A model generated the notes under the pieces. It worked only from the letters and a program-made list of their open reading frames with translations. It ran no database searches and was not told where the DNA came from. From assembly GCF_000250655.1 (NCBI RefSeq), contig NC_016935.1, positions 319,501 through 383,500 on the forward strand: a stretch of 64,000 bases of DNA, written 5' to 3'. The DNA comes from Paenibacillus mucilaginosus 3016 (GTDB lineage Bacteria > Bacillota > Bacilli > Paenibacillales > NBRC-103111). The position numbers and the translations under genes are program-made. This document shows, in pieces, positions 17,298-25,743 of this stretch; the stretch's first letter is position 1; the number at the start of each line of letters is the position of its first letter.

Positions 17298-18614
17298 ATG
17301 GATTTACGGAAGCTTCGGTTGGATGAACCGTCGTCAGGCACGTTCAGTGAGGAGCGCGACGAGTACGAGCGCGATTATGCGAGGCTGATCCAGTCGCCTG
17401 CGTTCCGGCGGCTGCAGGGCAAGTCGCAGGTGTTCGGCGCAGGCTCGGGCGACTATTACCGCACCCGGCTGACTCACTCGCTGGAGGTGTCGCAGATTGC
17501 CCGCGAGACGGCGCGACGGATGGGCAAGCTGTATCCCTTCCTGGGCCGGCGGGAGCATCCGGGCCTGATCCTGGACCCTGCGGTGGTCGAGTGCGCCTCG
17601 CTGGCCCACGATCTGGGGCATCCCCCGTTCGGGCACAAGGGCGAGGAAGTGCTGGACCGGCTGCTGGCCAAGGAGCACGGCATGAAGTATGAGGGCAACG
17701 CCCAGAACTTCCGGATTCTGATGTTCCTCGAGAAGCGGGCGGGCAGCGACAGCGGCCTGGACCTGACGGCTGCCGTACTGCTTGCGATCAATAAATATCC
17801 GTACTGTATTGAAGCCCCCGGGCGGCTCAAAGGGTGCTACGGCATGGAGTGGGAGGGCATCTCGGAGCTGCGGCGCAAGTGGAATATGCCCACGGGCTGT
17901 TCGACGCTCGAAGCGCAGCTCATGGACCTTTGCGACGATATCGCCTATTCCACCCATGATATCGAAGACGGCATACGGGCCGGGAAGATCGGGATGAACC
18001 GCACCTTCTTCGAGAGTGAGCGTCTTATCGAGCATCTTGTGCAGGAGATCGTCGACGACCAGGGGAATCTCGAAGTCGGCTGGGAATCGGTCGATATCGA
18101 AGGCATGGTTAGGCGGGTGCTGGAGGACTACCTGGCGCAGTGGGAAGAGATCTATGAGCAGTGCGGGCGGGAGTCGTCCCGGACTCGCCGGGAGATGAAG
18201 GCCCGCTGGGTGAGCACCTTCGCCGGGCGGGTAGGAATCATCGACGATACGGCCCGGGGCTGGAAGAAGGTCACCTTCGTCCGCGACGGACAGCAGGATC
18301 TGGAGCTCCTGCGGACGATGGAGATTCTGAAGAAGCTCGCCTGGGTGACGCTGATCAAGGACTTCCGTGTGCAGCGGCTGCAGAAGCGCAGCGAGATCAT
18401 GATCAAGCGGCTGTGGGACAGCTTCAAGGTGCCCGAGCAGGGCAGGATGATCATTCCGCCGGACTGGATTGACAACTACAAGGCGCATCAGGGCAAGTGG
18501 ACATGGCCGCGGTTTATTGCCGATTACATCTCGGGCATGACCGATGCTTACGCGGAGAAGGTCTATGCGGAGCTGTTTGCGAGCAAATCGGGCTCAATCT
18601 ATGAGATGGACTGA
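17298..18614 (+). CDS. dgt: dGTP triphosphohydrolase, HD domain
   Basis: The 438-residue protein has the HD-domain metal ligands in order: His in RLTHSLEVSQIA, His-Asp in SLAHDLGHPPFGHKGEE, and Asp in CDDIAYSTHDIEDG. YYRTRLTHSLEV and the DLGHPPFGHKGE block are diagnostic of dGTPases, which cleave dGTP to deoxyguanosine and triphosphate. It starts at ATG 17298 behind GGGGGAAGAG. It is followed by a terminator and the spore gene tgl, and appears to be a single-gene unit. Nucleotide pool control is the known role of the family. Confidence 0.93.
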   Translation: MDLRKLRLDEPSSGTFSEERDEYERDYARLIQSPAFRRLQGKSQVFGAGSGDYYRTRLTHSLEVSQIARETARRMGKLYPFLGRREHPGLILDPAVVECASLAHDLGHPPFGHKGEEVLDRLLAKEHGMKYEGNAQNFRILMFLEKRAGSDSGLDLTAAVLLAINKYPYCIEAPGRLKGCYGMEWEGISELRRKWNMPTGCSTLEAQLMDLCDDIAYSTHDIEDGIRAGKIGMNRTFFESERLIEHLVQEIVDDQGNLEVGWESVDIEGMVRRVLEDYLAQWEEIYEQCGRESSRTRREMKARWVSTFAGRVGIIDDTARGWKKVTFVRDGQQDLELLRTMEILKKLAWVTLIKDFRVQRLQKRSEIMIKRLWDSFKVPEQGRMIIPPDWIDNYKAHQGKWTWPRFIADYISGMTDAYAEKVYAELFASKSGSIYEMD

Positions 18615-18697
18615 CCTGCGGGCGAAAGAAACCCAAGGGCTGCAGCACAAAAGGGTTCAAAAACGGGTCTGTACAGGGGCATTCCCCGCATATAATC

Positions 18698-18735
18698 AAG
18701 GAGCGGAATCGGCTGGCGCCGGACCGCTCCTTTTT
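18698..18735 (+). terminator. Terminator after dgt
   Basis: AAGGAGCGG (18698-18706) pairs with CCGCTCCTT (18724-18732), with a GC-rich inner hairpin in the loop and a TTTTT run. Confidence 0.8.
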
Positions 18736-18861
18736 GTGGATATATCCTGATTGGCAGAGGAGGCACAACGGTCCTTTGATCCTTCCCACACCGGCAAATC
18801 CCGAAGAGGCGAAGGAGAGGCATACGGAGCGGTTCCCGGCATGGCAGAGGAGGGAACAAGC

Positions 18862-19695
18862 ATGATCGTGCTGCCGGAGAGCAGCTTTAGCGTCAGTGCG
18901 GCGGTGCAGATGCTGCCCCCGCTCGAGCGGGAGATTTATGAGCAGAAGCACGGCAGTCCGAACGCGTTTCATTACCCGTCGCTGGCGGCGCTGCTGTTCG
19001 AGCTGAAACTGAGGTCGGCGATCGTGGAGGCTGCCGTCCAGCTTCAGAAGAGCGATGCGGAGTTCGAATCGTTCAAGGATTCGCGGTGCAGCGAAGCCTA
19101 CTGGATCCGCACGGAAGGAGGCGGCTTCCGGCAGAAGCCGGGGGTGCGCACATCCGAAGCGATCCGGGATATCTATATCAACGGCAAGGCTTACGCGTTT
19201 GAGTGCGCGACCGCCGTCATTATCGTGCTGTACAAGGCGGTGCTGGAGACAATCGGGGAGGAGGCCTTCGACCGGCTGTTCCGTTATCTCTTCCTGATGT
19301 CCTGGAACCATGATTCCCTGCTGCATCTTATCACGGTATACGGCAAGGGGGAGGTTTATCCGGGCGACGTCCAGTATGTGAAGAACCCGGACGTGGACCC
19401 CAAGGCGATCGAGTGGCAGGGAGAGAATATCGTGAAACTGCGGGGGGACCGCTATTTTGGTCACGGCGTGGGGATCGGGGATGTCGATATGTTCATCCGG
19501 AAGCTGAACCGGCACCGGCTGCCCGGCAGTACCGTATCCGCTTACCTGCTGGACGAGGCTACGTACCCGAACTTCCTGGCGCTGTTCGAAGCGGCGGGCA
19601 CCGGACAGCTGCCGTCATATTTGCCGCAGCTTCCCATGCGTTCACACGGGCTGATCGTATCGCGCATCGGTACCCGGACAGCGATCTATTCGTAA
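18862..19695 (+). CDS. tgl: Protein-glutamine gamma-glutamyltransferase (spore coat transglutaminase)
   Basis: This 277-residue enzyme follows Bacillus Tgl closely: HYPSLAALLFELKLR, SEAIRDIYINGKAYAFECATA with the catalytic Cys115, the WQGENIVKLRGDRYFGHGVGI segment with the catalytic His, and a SAYLLDEATYPN end. Tgl crosslinks glutamine and lysine side chains of spore coat proteins, so the host is inferred to sporulate. ATG 18862 is chosen because GAGGAGGGAA sits just upstream and because family homology begins here, although the frame is open further upstream to 18751. The protein is about 30 residues longer than B. subtilis Tgl, mostly at the C terminus. Confidence 0.93.
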   Translation: MIVLPESSFSVSAAVQMLPPLEREIYEQKHGSPNAFHYPSLAALLFELKLRSAIVEAAVQLQKSDAEFESFKDSRCSEAYWIRTEGGGFRQKPGVRTSEAIRDIYINGKAYAFECATAVIIVLYKAVLETIGEEAFDRLFRYLFLMSWNHDSLLHLITVYGKGEVYPGDVQYVKNPDVDPKAIEWQGENIVKLRGDRYFGHGVGIGDVDMFIRKLNRHRLPGSTVSAYLLDEATYPNFLALFEAAGTGQLPSYLPQLPMRSHGLIVSRIGTRTAIYS

Positions 19696-19781
19696 GGTAG
19701 ATGGGGGATTCCTCCTCAGGTGGGCATAACGGGCACTCTCTCTGCAGACACTAGCCCATAGCCCAAAGGGAGGGAAGTACG

Positions 19782-19943
19782 ATGCCAGAAACGAATGACA
19801 GCCGGGAGCGGACAGCGCAGTCCGAACCCGCAGGAGACTCCTTCAGCGAAAGCCGTGAATACCAGCACGAACGCAATCCGGTGGCCGCCGCCCAGAAGCA
19901 GATGGCTTCCCAGGAGACCGCCGGTCTTCTGGATGAGCAGTAG
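19782..19943 (+). CDS. Small hydrophilic protein of 53 residues, unknown function
   Basis: This short frame is preceded by a strong AAAGGGAGGGAAG ribosome-binding site and ends in TAG 67 bp before the next terminator stem closes. The product is acidic and polar, rich in Glu, Gln, Ser and Ala, without hydrophobic stretches (it begins MPETNDSRERTAQSE and ends ETAGLLDEQ). It lies 86 bp after tgl on the same strand with no terminator between, so co-expression with tgl during sporulation is possible. No family is recognised; small coat or spore-core proteins are one option. Confidence 0.6.
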   Translation: MPETNDSRERTAQSEPAGDSFSESREYQHERNPVAAAQKQMASQETAGLLDEQ

Positions 19944-19977
19944 CCGAAGAGCATCTACATGTTGAATGGCAGCAAAA

Positions 19978-20023
19978 AGACGCCATGTCTTGGGCAGCGG
20001 TCCCGAGGTATGGCGTCTTCTTT
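19978..20023. terminator. Bidirectional terminator between the 53-residue gene and the phosphatase gene
   Basis: AAGACGCCAT pairs with ATGGCGTCTT, with a nested CTTGGG/CCCGAGG pairing in the loop. There are A residues before it and TTCTTT after it, so it can serve the convergent genes on both strands. Confidence 0.75.
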
Positions 20024-20053
20024 ATGGTAGGCCGGCAAAAATATAAGAATGAA

Positions 20054-20797
20054 TTAGTCCTTCAGCACCCAGCGGCAGGAGGAGAGCACATGATGCACGG
20101 CGTATGCGCCGGACTCCATGATCTCCAGGCCATTCAGCCGGAAGCCGAACGGGCAGCCGCCGTCGATGCCGATCTTGTCGCCGGCGAACCAGACCTCCGG
20201 GGTGCCGTGGATATCGACTGTCTTCGTGTGGCCGAAGACGACGGTCCGGTCCGCCGTCACCGGATGAGGCAGGAAATCCTCCCGGACGAGCAGGAACTCG
20301 CGCAGGGGCTGCTCGTGCCACGGCGTATACTGCGGATGCAGTCCGGCGTGCGCGTAGATATGGCGGTCATCTTCGGCATAATGAGGCAGGCTGTCGAGGA
20401 AGGCGAGGTGGTCCCCGAAGCGGGAGCGCACCGCCTCCGCCGCGGCTCCGAGCTTCTCGGCCAGCAGGGGATCCGCGGGGCCCTCCGGGAGCTCCGTGAT
20501 CCCGTAGCTCTGCAGCGTCTGCAGGCCGCCGTGCTTCACGAACTTGTCCGCGTGCTCAGGGCGGCCGAGCATCAGGTCGACGAAGCGCTGATCGTGGTTG
20601 CCGCGCAGCGCTTCCGCACCGCCGCGGACCAGGCGCATCACTTCTTCGACCACGGCCCGGCTGTCCGGCCCGCGGTCTACATAATCGCCGAGCAGGAGCA
20701 GACGGTCGGCATCCGGGCGGTAGGCCATCTGCCGCAGCAGCGCCTGCAGCTCCGTAATACAGCCGTGAATATCGCTGATCACAAGGGTTCTTGTCAT
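20054..20797 (-). CDS. Metallophosphoesterase, bacterial PPP family (PrpE/ApaH-like)
   Basis: The 247-residue protein has all PPP-family metal motifs: SDIHGC at residues 8-13, GDYVDRGPDS, RGNHDQRF, and later His residues in IYAHAGLHP and VVFGHTKT. These enzymes dephosphorylate phosphoserine/threonine proteins or cleave Ap4A. Similarity to B. subtilis PrpE and to bacterial Ser/Thr phosphatases is of the same order, so the substrate is open. The ATG at 20797 follows a perfect AGGAGG; the frame upstream of it is not needed. It may be co-transcribed with the membrane protein gene 82 bp upstream. Confidence 0.87.
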   Translation of the reverse strand: MTRTLVISDIHGCITELQALLRQMAYRPDADRLLLLGDYVDRGPDSRAVVEEVMRLVRGGAEALRGNHDQRFVDLMLGRPEHADKFVKHGGLQTLQSYGITELPEGPADPLLAEKLGAAAEAVRSRFGDHLAFLDSLPHYAEDDRHIYAHAGLHPQYTPWHEQPLREFLLVREDFLPHPVTADRTVVFGHTKTVDIHGTPEVWFAGDKIGIDGGCPFGFRLNGLEIMESGAYAVHHVLSSCRWVLKD

Positions 20798-20879
20798 AGG
20801 GTTTCCTCCTGGCCGCAGACCGCAGTCTGCATCATGATGAATTTGGCTGCGCACTTGGCGCGGCACTGGCAGTGCTTGC

Positions 20880-21377
20880 TTACCCGCGGGAGCCGCTGAG
20901 CTCCTGCACATACCGGATGAGGCCGATGCCGATGAGCAGGAGGCCGAACAGGCCCCAGATCAGCAGTCCCCCGGCGAGCCGCAGGAAGGGCTCGAACAGG
21001 GAGGGGACCGTCATGACGAAGCCGACGGTCAGCAGGGCCAGGACGATCTCCACCCCGGCAAGGGTGAAGCCAAGTCCCATCAAGCCGTGGGCATCCGGCT
21101 TCCGCTCAAGCCGCCGAAGCGTCAGGAACGTCAGCAGAAGCCAGACCAGACCCCCGAGCAGGAACGGGAGCAGGTTGAAGCGGTAGGTGATGATGTTCCC
21201 TTCGCCGAGCAGCCCCTTCACCAGGAATTGGGGGCCGGTGAGCAGGTTGGCGGCCATGGGATAGAGACTTCCCTGGTCAGCGGGGTCTGCCTCTGCCGCA
21301 AGCAGGCCGGCGCCGAGGGTGAGCAGACCGTACAGCCCGAGGGAGAGTGCGGTCCATGTCAGTCGTCTTCGGGTCAT
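20880..21377 (-). CDS. Four-helix membrane protein, unknown function
   Basis: The 165-residue product has four hydrophobic segments (around residues 10-28, 68-88, 100-122 and 130-155) separated by short charged loops. GCGAGGA precedes the ATG at 21377. I recognise no family. It is the first gene of a probable two-gene minus-strand unit with the metallophosphoesterase. Confidence 0.65.
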   Translation of the reverse strand: MTRRRLTWTALSLGLYGLLTLGAGLLAAEADPADQGSLYPMAANLLTGPQFLVKGLLGEGNIITYRFNLLPFLLGGLVWLLLTFLTLRRLERKPDAHGLMGLGFTLAGVEIVLALLTVGFVMTVPSLFEPFLRLAGGLLIWGLFGLLLIGIGLIRYVQELSGSRG

Positions 21378-21693
21378 CTTGCAGTCCTCGCTTCATGAAT
21401 GAGATTTCCTTCCATTTACTATATCATGTCTGCGATCCGAAACGGACCCCCTTCTTTTGCTATAAAAGAGATTCAAACTCACTTTGGGGGAATATACAAG
21501 AAATTTCGCGGCATGTTTATGTAATATTAGTGTTTGGTTTCTGTCTGATGCTATAAAAACAACTTCCCATTTGTGCGCCGTTACAATTATTCGGTAAAAC
21601 CATGTTAACAATATTGACGCAATCTGGACACTGGCATATGATCGGGTTGTAAAGGCGGGCCGAACGAAGGTTAGCGGAAGGAGAAAAGGACCC
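21378..21693. other. 316-bp divergent promoter region
   Basis: This AT-rich interval separates the minus-strand membrane protein gene from gntR. It contains the gntR promoter (21614-21642). No open frame in it has a ribosome-binding site. Confidence 0.5.
21614..21642 (+). promoter_or_regulatory. Sigma-A promoter of gntR
   Basis: TTGACG (21614-21619) and TATGAT (21637-21642) are separated by exactly 17 bp, about 50 bp ahead of the gntR start codon. Confidence 0.75.
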
Positions 21694-22383
21694 ATGGCTC
21701 CGGAACAAGAAACCGAAATCTACAAAGCGATCAAGCAGGCGATCATCGAGCAGAAGCTGCGCCCCAATACGCAGCTGGTGGAGGAAGTGGTGGCCGAATC
21801 CTTCGGCGTCAGCCGGACCCCGGTGCGCAATGTCGTCCGCAGGCTGGCCAGCGAGAAGCTCGTGACGATAATCCCCTACAAGGGAGCCTTTGTCTCCTGT
21901 CCCACCATTCAAGAGGCCAGGGAAGTGTTCGACATGCGGCGTGTCCTGGAGTCCGCTGTGATCCACAAGGTATGCAAACTCTTGACGGAGGAGCAGTACG
22001 GTCAGCTGGAGAAGCTGCTGGAAGACGAACGGGAAGCCCAGGGCAAAGGGGATATTTTCGGGGCGATTCAGATCACCGGGGATTTCCACCTGAAACTGGC
22101 CGGATTCTCAGGCAGCTCGTATTACAGCCGATTCCTCGAGGAACTGGTCTCGTTAACTTATGTAATCATTGCCCTCTATGGAGAGCAAAAAACGAAGTGC
22201 TGCCAGGATCACCGGACGATCCTCGATTACATCCGTTCGGGTGATGCGGAGAAGGCCGAGAGGGCTATGCTGGCTCACCTGAGAGAGATGGAGGAGGCTC
22301 TGCGTTTTGATCAGGCGGGCAACCAGTCCCTGTCATTGACGGAAATTTTCAAATCCGGGATGCGGCATACGGTGAGGCGGTAA
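21694..22383 (+). CDS. GntR family regulator, FCD (FadR-type) domain
   Basis: The 229-residue protein has an N-terminal GntR winged helix (AIIEQKLRPNTQLVEEVVAESFGVSRTPVRN, with the NTQLVEE and SRTPVR signatures) and an all-helical FCD ligand domain with metal-ligand residues in the DFHLKLAG and DHRTILDYIRSGD segments. It precedes a NitT/TauT-type ABC operon by 114 bp, and the gap contains the palindrome ATTGTATACAAT, the usual type of site for this family. Control of the transporter genes is therefore likely (inference); the ligand is unknown. GGAAGGAG lies upstream of ATG 21694. Confidence 0.88.
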   Translation: MAPEQETEIYKAIKQAIIEQKLRPNTQLVEEVVAESFGVSRTPVRNVVRRLASEKLVTIIPYKGAFVSCPTIQEAREVFDMRRVLESAVIHKVCKLLTEEQYGQLEKLLEDEREAQGKGDIFGAIQITGDFHLKLAGFSGSSYYSRFLEELVSLTYVIIALYGEQKTKCCQDHRTILDYIRSGDAEKAERAMLAHLREMEEALRFDQAGNQSLSLTEIFKSGMRHTVRR

Positions 22384-22394
22384 CCCCTTATTTT

Positions 22395-22423
22395 TTGCCC
22401 CGGATTGTATACAATGTTGTATT
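22395..22423 (+). promoter_or_regulatory. Promoter of the ABC operon with GntR-type operator in its spacer
   Basis: TTGCCC (22395-22400), a 17-bp spacer and TGTATT (22418-22423). Inside the spacer is the perfect 12-bp palindrome ATTGTATACAAT (22404-22415), which fits the TNGTnnACNA pattern of FCD-type GntR regulators. Repression by the GntR protein encoded just upstream is inferred. Confidence 0.7.
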
Positions 22424-22497
22424 TCTTGCTTGGGTGCCGGCAACACCGGGATCATCAAGCATCTCCATCCCAATGCCGAGAGAGGTGAGTTTCCTGT

Positions 22498-23241
22498 ATG
22501 AAGCTGGTGGTAGAGCAGGTTGGCAAACGGTTCGGCGAGCGGGTCATCCTGAAGGATGTGTGTCTGAGCGTACGGGAGAACGAGTTCGTATGCATCCTCG
22601 GGCACAGCGGCTGCGGCAAGTCCACGCTGCTCAACATGGTCGCAGGGTACCTGTTTCCCGATGAAGGCGCGATCCGGGTAGACGGCCGGACCGTTGAAGG
22701 TCCTTCCAAGTCGCGCGGCATGGTCTTCCAGGATCATGCGCTGTTTCCTTGGTACAGCGTGCTCGAGAACGTTGCTTTCGGCCCGGAGGTGCAGGGCATG
22801 CCGAGGCCGAAGGCCAGGGAGCTGGCCGCCGAATTCCTGAGCCTGGTGGGGCTCGAGAGCTACGCCGCCCACTATCCTGCGGAGCTGTCCGGCGGGATGA
22901 AGCAGCGGGTGGGCATCGCCAGGGCCCTGGCGAGCCGGCCGGATATTCTGCTCATGGATGAACCCTTCGGCGCCCTCGATATTCTGACCCGGGATATGAT
23001 GCAGCGGGAGCTGCGGAGCATCTATGAGAAGCTGAAGCCGACGATCCTGTTCGTTACGCACAGCATAAGCGAAGCCGTCAGCCTGGCGGACCGCGTGGTT
23101 GTCATGAAGCACGGGGTGATTGCCGATACGTTCGAGATCGGCATCCCGCATCCCCGATCCTATGATTCGCCGGGCTTCGGCGAGTACATGGCCCGGATCG
23201 AGAAGCTGCTGATGGACACGGGGGAGGGGGTTCCGGCATGA
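22498..23241 (+). CDS. ABC importer ATP-binding protein, NitT/TauT (SsuB-like) family
   Basis: The 247-residue ATPase has Walker A ([10 protein letters not shown]), the Q-loop [10 protein letters not shown], the ABC signature [16 protein letters not shown], Walker B ([12 protein letters not shown]) and the H-loop [12 protein letters not shown] after the Q-loop is typical of the nitrate/sulfonate/taurine group. It energises the permease encoded next, whose ATG overlaps its TGA as ATGA. A GAGGTGA ribosome-binding site precedes ATG 22498. Confidence 0.93.
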   Translation: MKLVVEQVGKRFGERVILKDVCLSVRENEFVCILGHSGCGKSTLLNMVAGYLFPDEGAIRVDGRTVEGPSKSRGMVFQDHALFPWYSVLENVAFGPEVQGMPRPKARELAAEFLSLVGLESYAAHYPAELSGGMKQRVGIARALASRPDILLMDEPFGALDILTRDMMQRELRSIYEKLKPTILFVTHSISEAVSLADRVVVMKHGVIADTFEIGIPHPRSYDSPGFGEYMARIEKLLMDTGEGVPA

Positions 23242-24110
23242 GCGAGCTGCAGAGTGCTGCCGTCCCGCAGAAGGATGCCGCCGTGCTGCCCCCGAAGAGT
23301 CAAGCTCTCAGGAAAGGCGGCCGGCCATCGGCGGCAACCGGGTGGAATATGGCCCCGTACGTGCTGTTCTTCGCGGTGTGGGAGATCTTCTCGAGGGTCA
23401 ATGGAAGCCTGGCCCTGTTCAATCCGCTTTTTCTACCCGCTCCATCCGTGCTTGTGATCGAAGGCTGGGCCCTGGCGAAGACCGGCGTCGTCGCCGACAG
23501 TCTCCTCTCCAGTTCAATCCGCATCGCAGCCGGATTTATGATCGGGTCTGTCCTGGCGGTTGCCCTGGCCGTGCTCATGGTCAAGTTCAGCCGGCTTGAG
23601 CGCTGGATCTCTCCCGTGCTTACGCTGGTGAGTCCGATTCCGGCCCTGGCGCTGCTGCCGCTCTTCATCATCTGGTTCGGGATCGGCGAATTCCCCAAGG
23701 TGCTGCTCATCGCATGGACCACCTTCGTCCCGGTGCTGGTCAATACGCTCGACGGCTTCAAGTCGGTGCCCTCGACCTTGATCCGTTCCGCCCTCAGCCT
23801 GGGTGCGTCGGAGCGGCAGGTGTTCACCCGCGTCATGATTCCCTCGGCCGTCCCCAATCTGCTCATCGGCGCGCAGATCAGCCTCGGACTCTCCTTCTCC
23901 GCCCTGATTGTTGCCGAGATGATGGGGGCCGACTCCGGGCTCGGCTACATTATTGTGGATGCCCGCAACTACTTCAAGATTACCAATATGTTCGTTGCCA
24001 TCATTCTGATCGGCATGGAATACAGCCTGTTCTCCTTCCTGCTGAAGCTGCTTGAGAGGAGGGTGCTGGCTTGGCGCAAGGGCGGTATGAGCGGGGCCGT
24101 CGAGAAGTAG
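23238..24110 (+). CDS. ABC importer permease, NitT/TauT (SsuC-like) family
   Basis: The 290-residue membrane protein has about six transmembrane helices and the EAA coupling loop (IRSALSLGASERQVFTRVMIP). The PIPALALLPLFIIWFGIGE segment is characteristic of sulfonate/nitrate/pyrimidine-type permeases. The first 35 residues form a polar cytosolic tail. It is translated from an ATG overlapping the ATPase stop and works with the ATPase and the lipoprotein encoded downstream. Confidence 0.92.
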   Translation: MSELQSAAVPQKDAAVLPPKSQALRKGGRPSAATGWNMAPYVLFFAVWEIFSRVNGSLALFNPLFLPAPSVLVIEGWALAKTGVVADSLLSSSIRIAAGFMIGSVLAVALAVLMVKFSRLERWISPVLTLVSPIPALALLPLFIIWFGIGEFPKVLLIAWTTFVPVLVNTLDGFKSVPSTLIRSALSLGASERQVFTRVMIPSAVPNLLIGAQISLGLSFSALIVAEMMGADSGLGYIIVDARNYFKITNMFVAIILIGMEYSLFSFLLKLLERRVLAWRKGGMSGAVEK

Positions 24111-24152
24111 GGGAAGGCAGCACACATACCAACGAGGGTGGAGGGAAATTCA

Positions 24153-25247
24153 ATGAAGAGAAAAAACGGCACGGGTTCCATATTGGCGGCGGCACTGGTA
24201 CTTCTGTTATCGGCATGCGGCACAGGCGGCCCCTCGGGCGGCAGTCCGGCGGCATCCGAGAAGGCGGTTACCGCCACCGGTACTGCGGAGGGATCGGGCG
24301 CTTTGGAGACCAAGGACATTACCCTGATCGGCGTCAGGGATGCGCAGATTTCTTCGCAGCAGATCATCGCGGATAAGCTGGGCTATTTTAAGGAAGCGGG
24401 ACTGAACGTAACGAGCAAGCTGATCGAAAGCGGGCCGGATATCGGTCCGATGGTCTCAGGGGGAAGCGCTCCGGTCAGCATCCAGACGAACTTCATGGAC
24501 ATCATCCTGAAGTCGAACGGGATCGGAGTGAAGATCGTCGCCCCTCTCGCGCAGATTGCCGGCACGCAGGCCGTAGTGGGAGCCAAGGATCTTGACTTGA
24601 AGAGCGCCAAGGATCTCGAAGGCAAGACGATCGGGATTCCGAACGGGGCCGACGTGAAGATCGCAATCGATAATATGGGGAAGGAGCTTGGGGTCGATGT
24701 CAGCAAGATCAAATTCGTAAATCTGGCGCCGAGCGACGCAGTCGTCGCCCTCCAGAACGGCGATATTGATGCGATGGCCTGCTGGGAACCGTTCATCACC
24801 AAAGCGACCCAGGCCGGCGGGAAATTCCTCTTCAGCGGGACGAAGAGTGAGCTGCCGGAGAAGAAGGGCGATGTGAACTGGATGAGCGTTCATACGACGA
24901 TGCAGGTAACGGATGCTTATCTCCAGAAGAATCCGAATACGGTCAAGGCCGTGCTGGGGGCTCTGAAAAAAGCGACGGATTATATCAATACGAACCGCGA
25001 TGAAGCGATCAAGATTCTGGCGCCGGAGCTGCATCTGACCGAGGGCGAGCTGAAGGAGATCATGAACCGGAACGTCTACTCGATGGAGGCGGGCGATACG
25101 TATGTGAACGGGAGCAACGGCCCGGCCGTCGGCGCCTACCTGAAGTCGGTCGGGAACATCAAGACCGTTCCGGAGCCGGCGTCCTACCACGATCTCAGCC
25201 TGCTGCAGGCGGTTGATGCTTCCCTGGTCAAGTCGCAGTTCAAATAA
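24153..25247 (+). CDS. ABC importer substrate-binding lipoprotein, NitT/TauT family
   Basis: The 364-residue protein starts with a lipoprotein signal (GSILAAALVLLLSACGTG, lipobox Cys about residue 23), a Ser/Ala/Gly-rich linker, then an NMT1/SsuA-type periplasmic-binding fold (YFKEAGLNVTSKLIESG, DLEGKTIGIPNGAD, ALQNGDIDAMACWEPF). The ligand is not predictable from these motifs; aliphatic sulfonates, taurine, nitrate or pyrimidine precursors are all carried by relatives. ATG 24153 follows GGAGGGAAATT; the frame extends to a GTG at 24138 inside that ribosome-binding site and is rejected. It is the last gene of the operon. Confidence 0.92.
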   Translation: MKRKNGTGSILAAALVLLLSACGTGGPSGGSPAASEKAVTATGTAEGSGALETKDITLIGVRDAQISSQQIIADKLGYFKEAGLNVTSKLIESGPDIGPMVSGGSAPVSIQTNFMDIILKSNGIGVKIVAPLAQIAGTQAVVGAKDLDLKSAKDLEGKTIGIPNGADVKIAIDNMGKELGVDVSKIKFVNLAPSDAVVALQNGDIDAMACWEPFITKATQAGGKFLFSGTKSELPEKKGDVNWMSVHTTMQVTDAYLQKNPNTVKAVLGALKKATDYINTNRDEAIKILAPELHLTEGELKEIMNRNVYSMEAGDTYVNGSNGPAVGAYLKSVGNIKTVPEPASYHDLSLLQAVDASLVKSQFK

Positions 25248-25260
25248 GACGTCAGCCTCA

Positions 25261-25300
25261 AAAGGGCCGGGTCCGCAGAGAAGTGCGGTTCCGGCCCTTG
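25261..25300 (+). terminator. Hairpin after the ABC operon
   Basis: AAGGGCCGG pairs with CCGGCCCTT, with a nested CCGCA/TGCGG stem in the loop. The T run that follows is poor (TTGTTGG), so it may act as a stabiliser as much as a terminator. Confidence 0.6.
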
Positions 25301-25332
25301 TTGGGGAAATATCAGGGGGTATGGCGGCGGTC

Positions 25333-25743
25333 CTAGAAGGGGATATAAAACGGCTCCGCCGAGGGACGCAGGCAGTATTCGATGCGCTGGCGGAAGTTGC
25401 CCCAGGTGACTCTCTCCAATGCTTCAGGCAGAGGGAAGAAGCCGCTCTCCAGGCTCTCCTCCGTCGGAACCGGTTCTCCGCCTATGGGACGCCCCAGGAA
25501 GAGCGTGTTGCAGATGCTGCCCCTGACATTCTGGAAGATCCCGCAGAAGCGGACAATCTCGATCTCGACGCCGGATTCTTCGAGGGTCTCACGCACCGCG
25601 GCGGTGCCCAGCGATTCGCCTTCCTCCACCTGGCCTCCGGGCATCTCCCAGCCGCGTTGGGGGCCCCGGACGAGCAGCAGCTCTCCCCGTTCATTCAGCA
25701 CGATGGCGGCGGCGGAGACGATGTGCTTCGGCGGCAGCCTCAC
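25333..25743 (-). CDS. Nudix hydrolase
   Basis: The 136-residue protein matches the Nudix box exactly (G37-x5-E43-x7-REUxEExGU, ending Gly58-Val59), so it should hydrolyse a nucleoside-diphosphate-linked substrate using divalent metal. The AAAIVLNERGELLLVRGP strand and GWEMPGGQVE are typical of the MutT/ADP-ribose type. The GTG start overlaps the TGA of the upstream GyrI-like gene (GTGA), so the two are coupled. The specific substrate is unknown. Confidence 0.9.
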   Translation of the reverse strand: MRLPPKHIVSAAAIVLNERGELLLVRGPQRGWEMPGGQVEEGESLGTAAVRETLEESGVEIEIVRFCGIFQNVRGSICNTLFLGRPIGGEPVPTEESLESGFFPLPEALERVTWGNFRQRIEYCLRPSAEPFYIPF

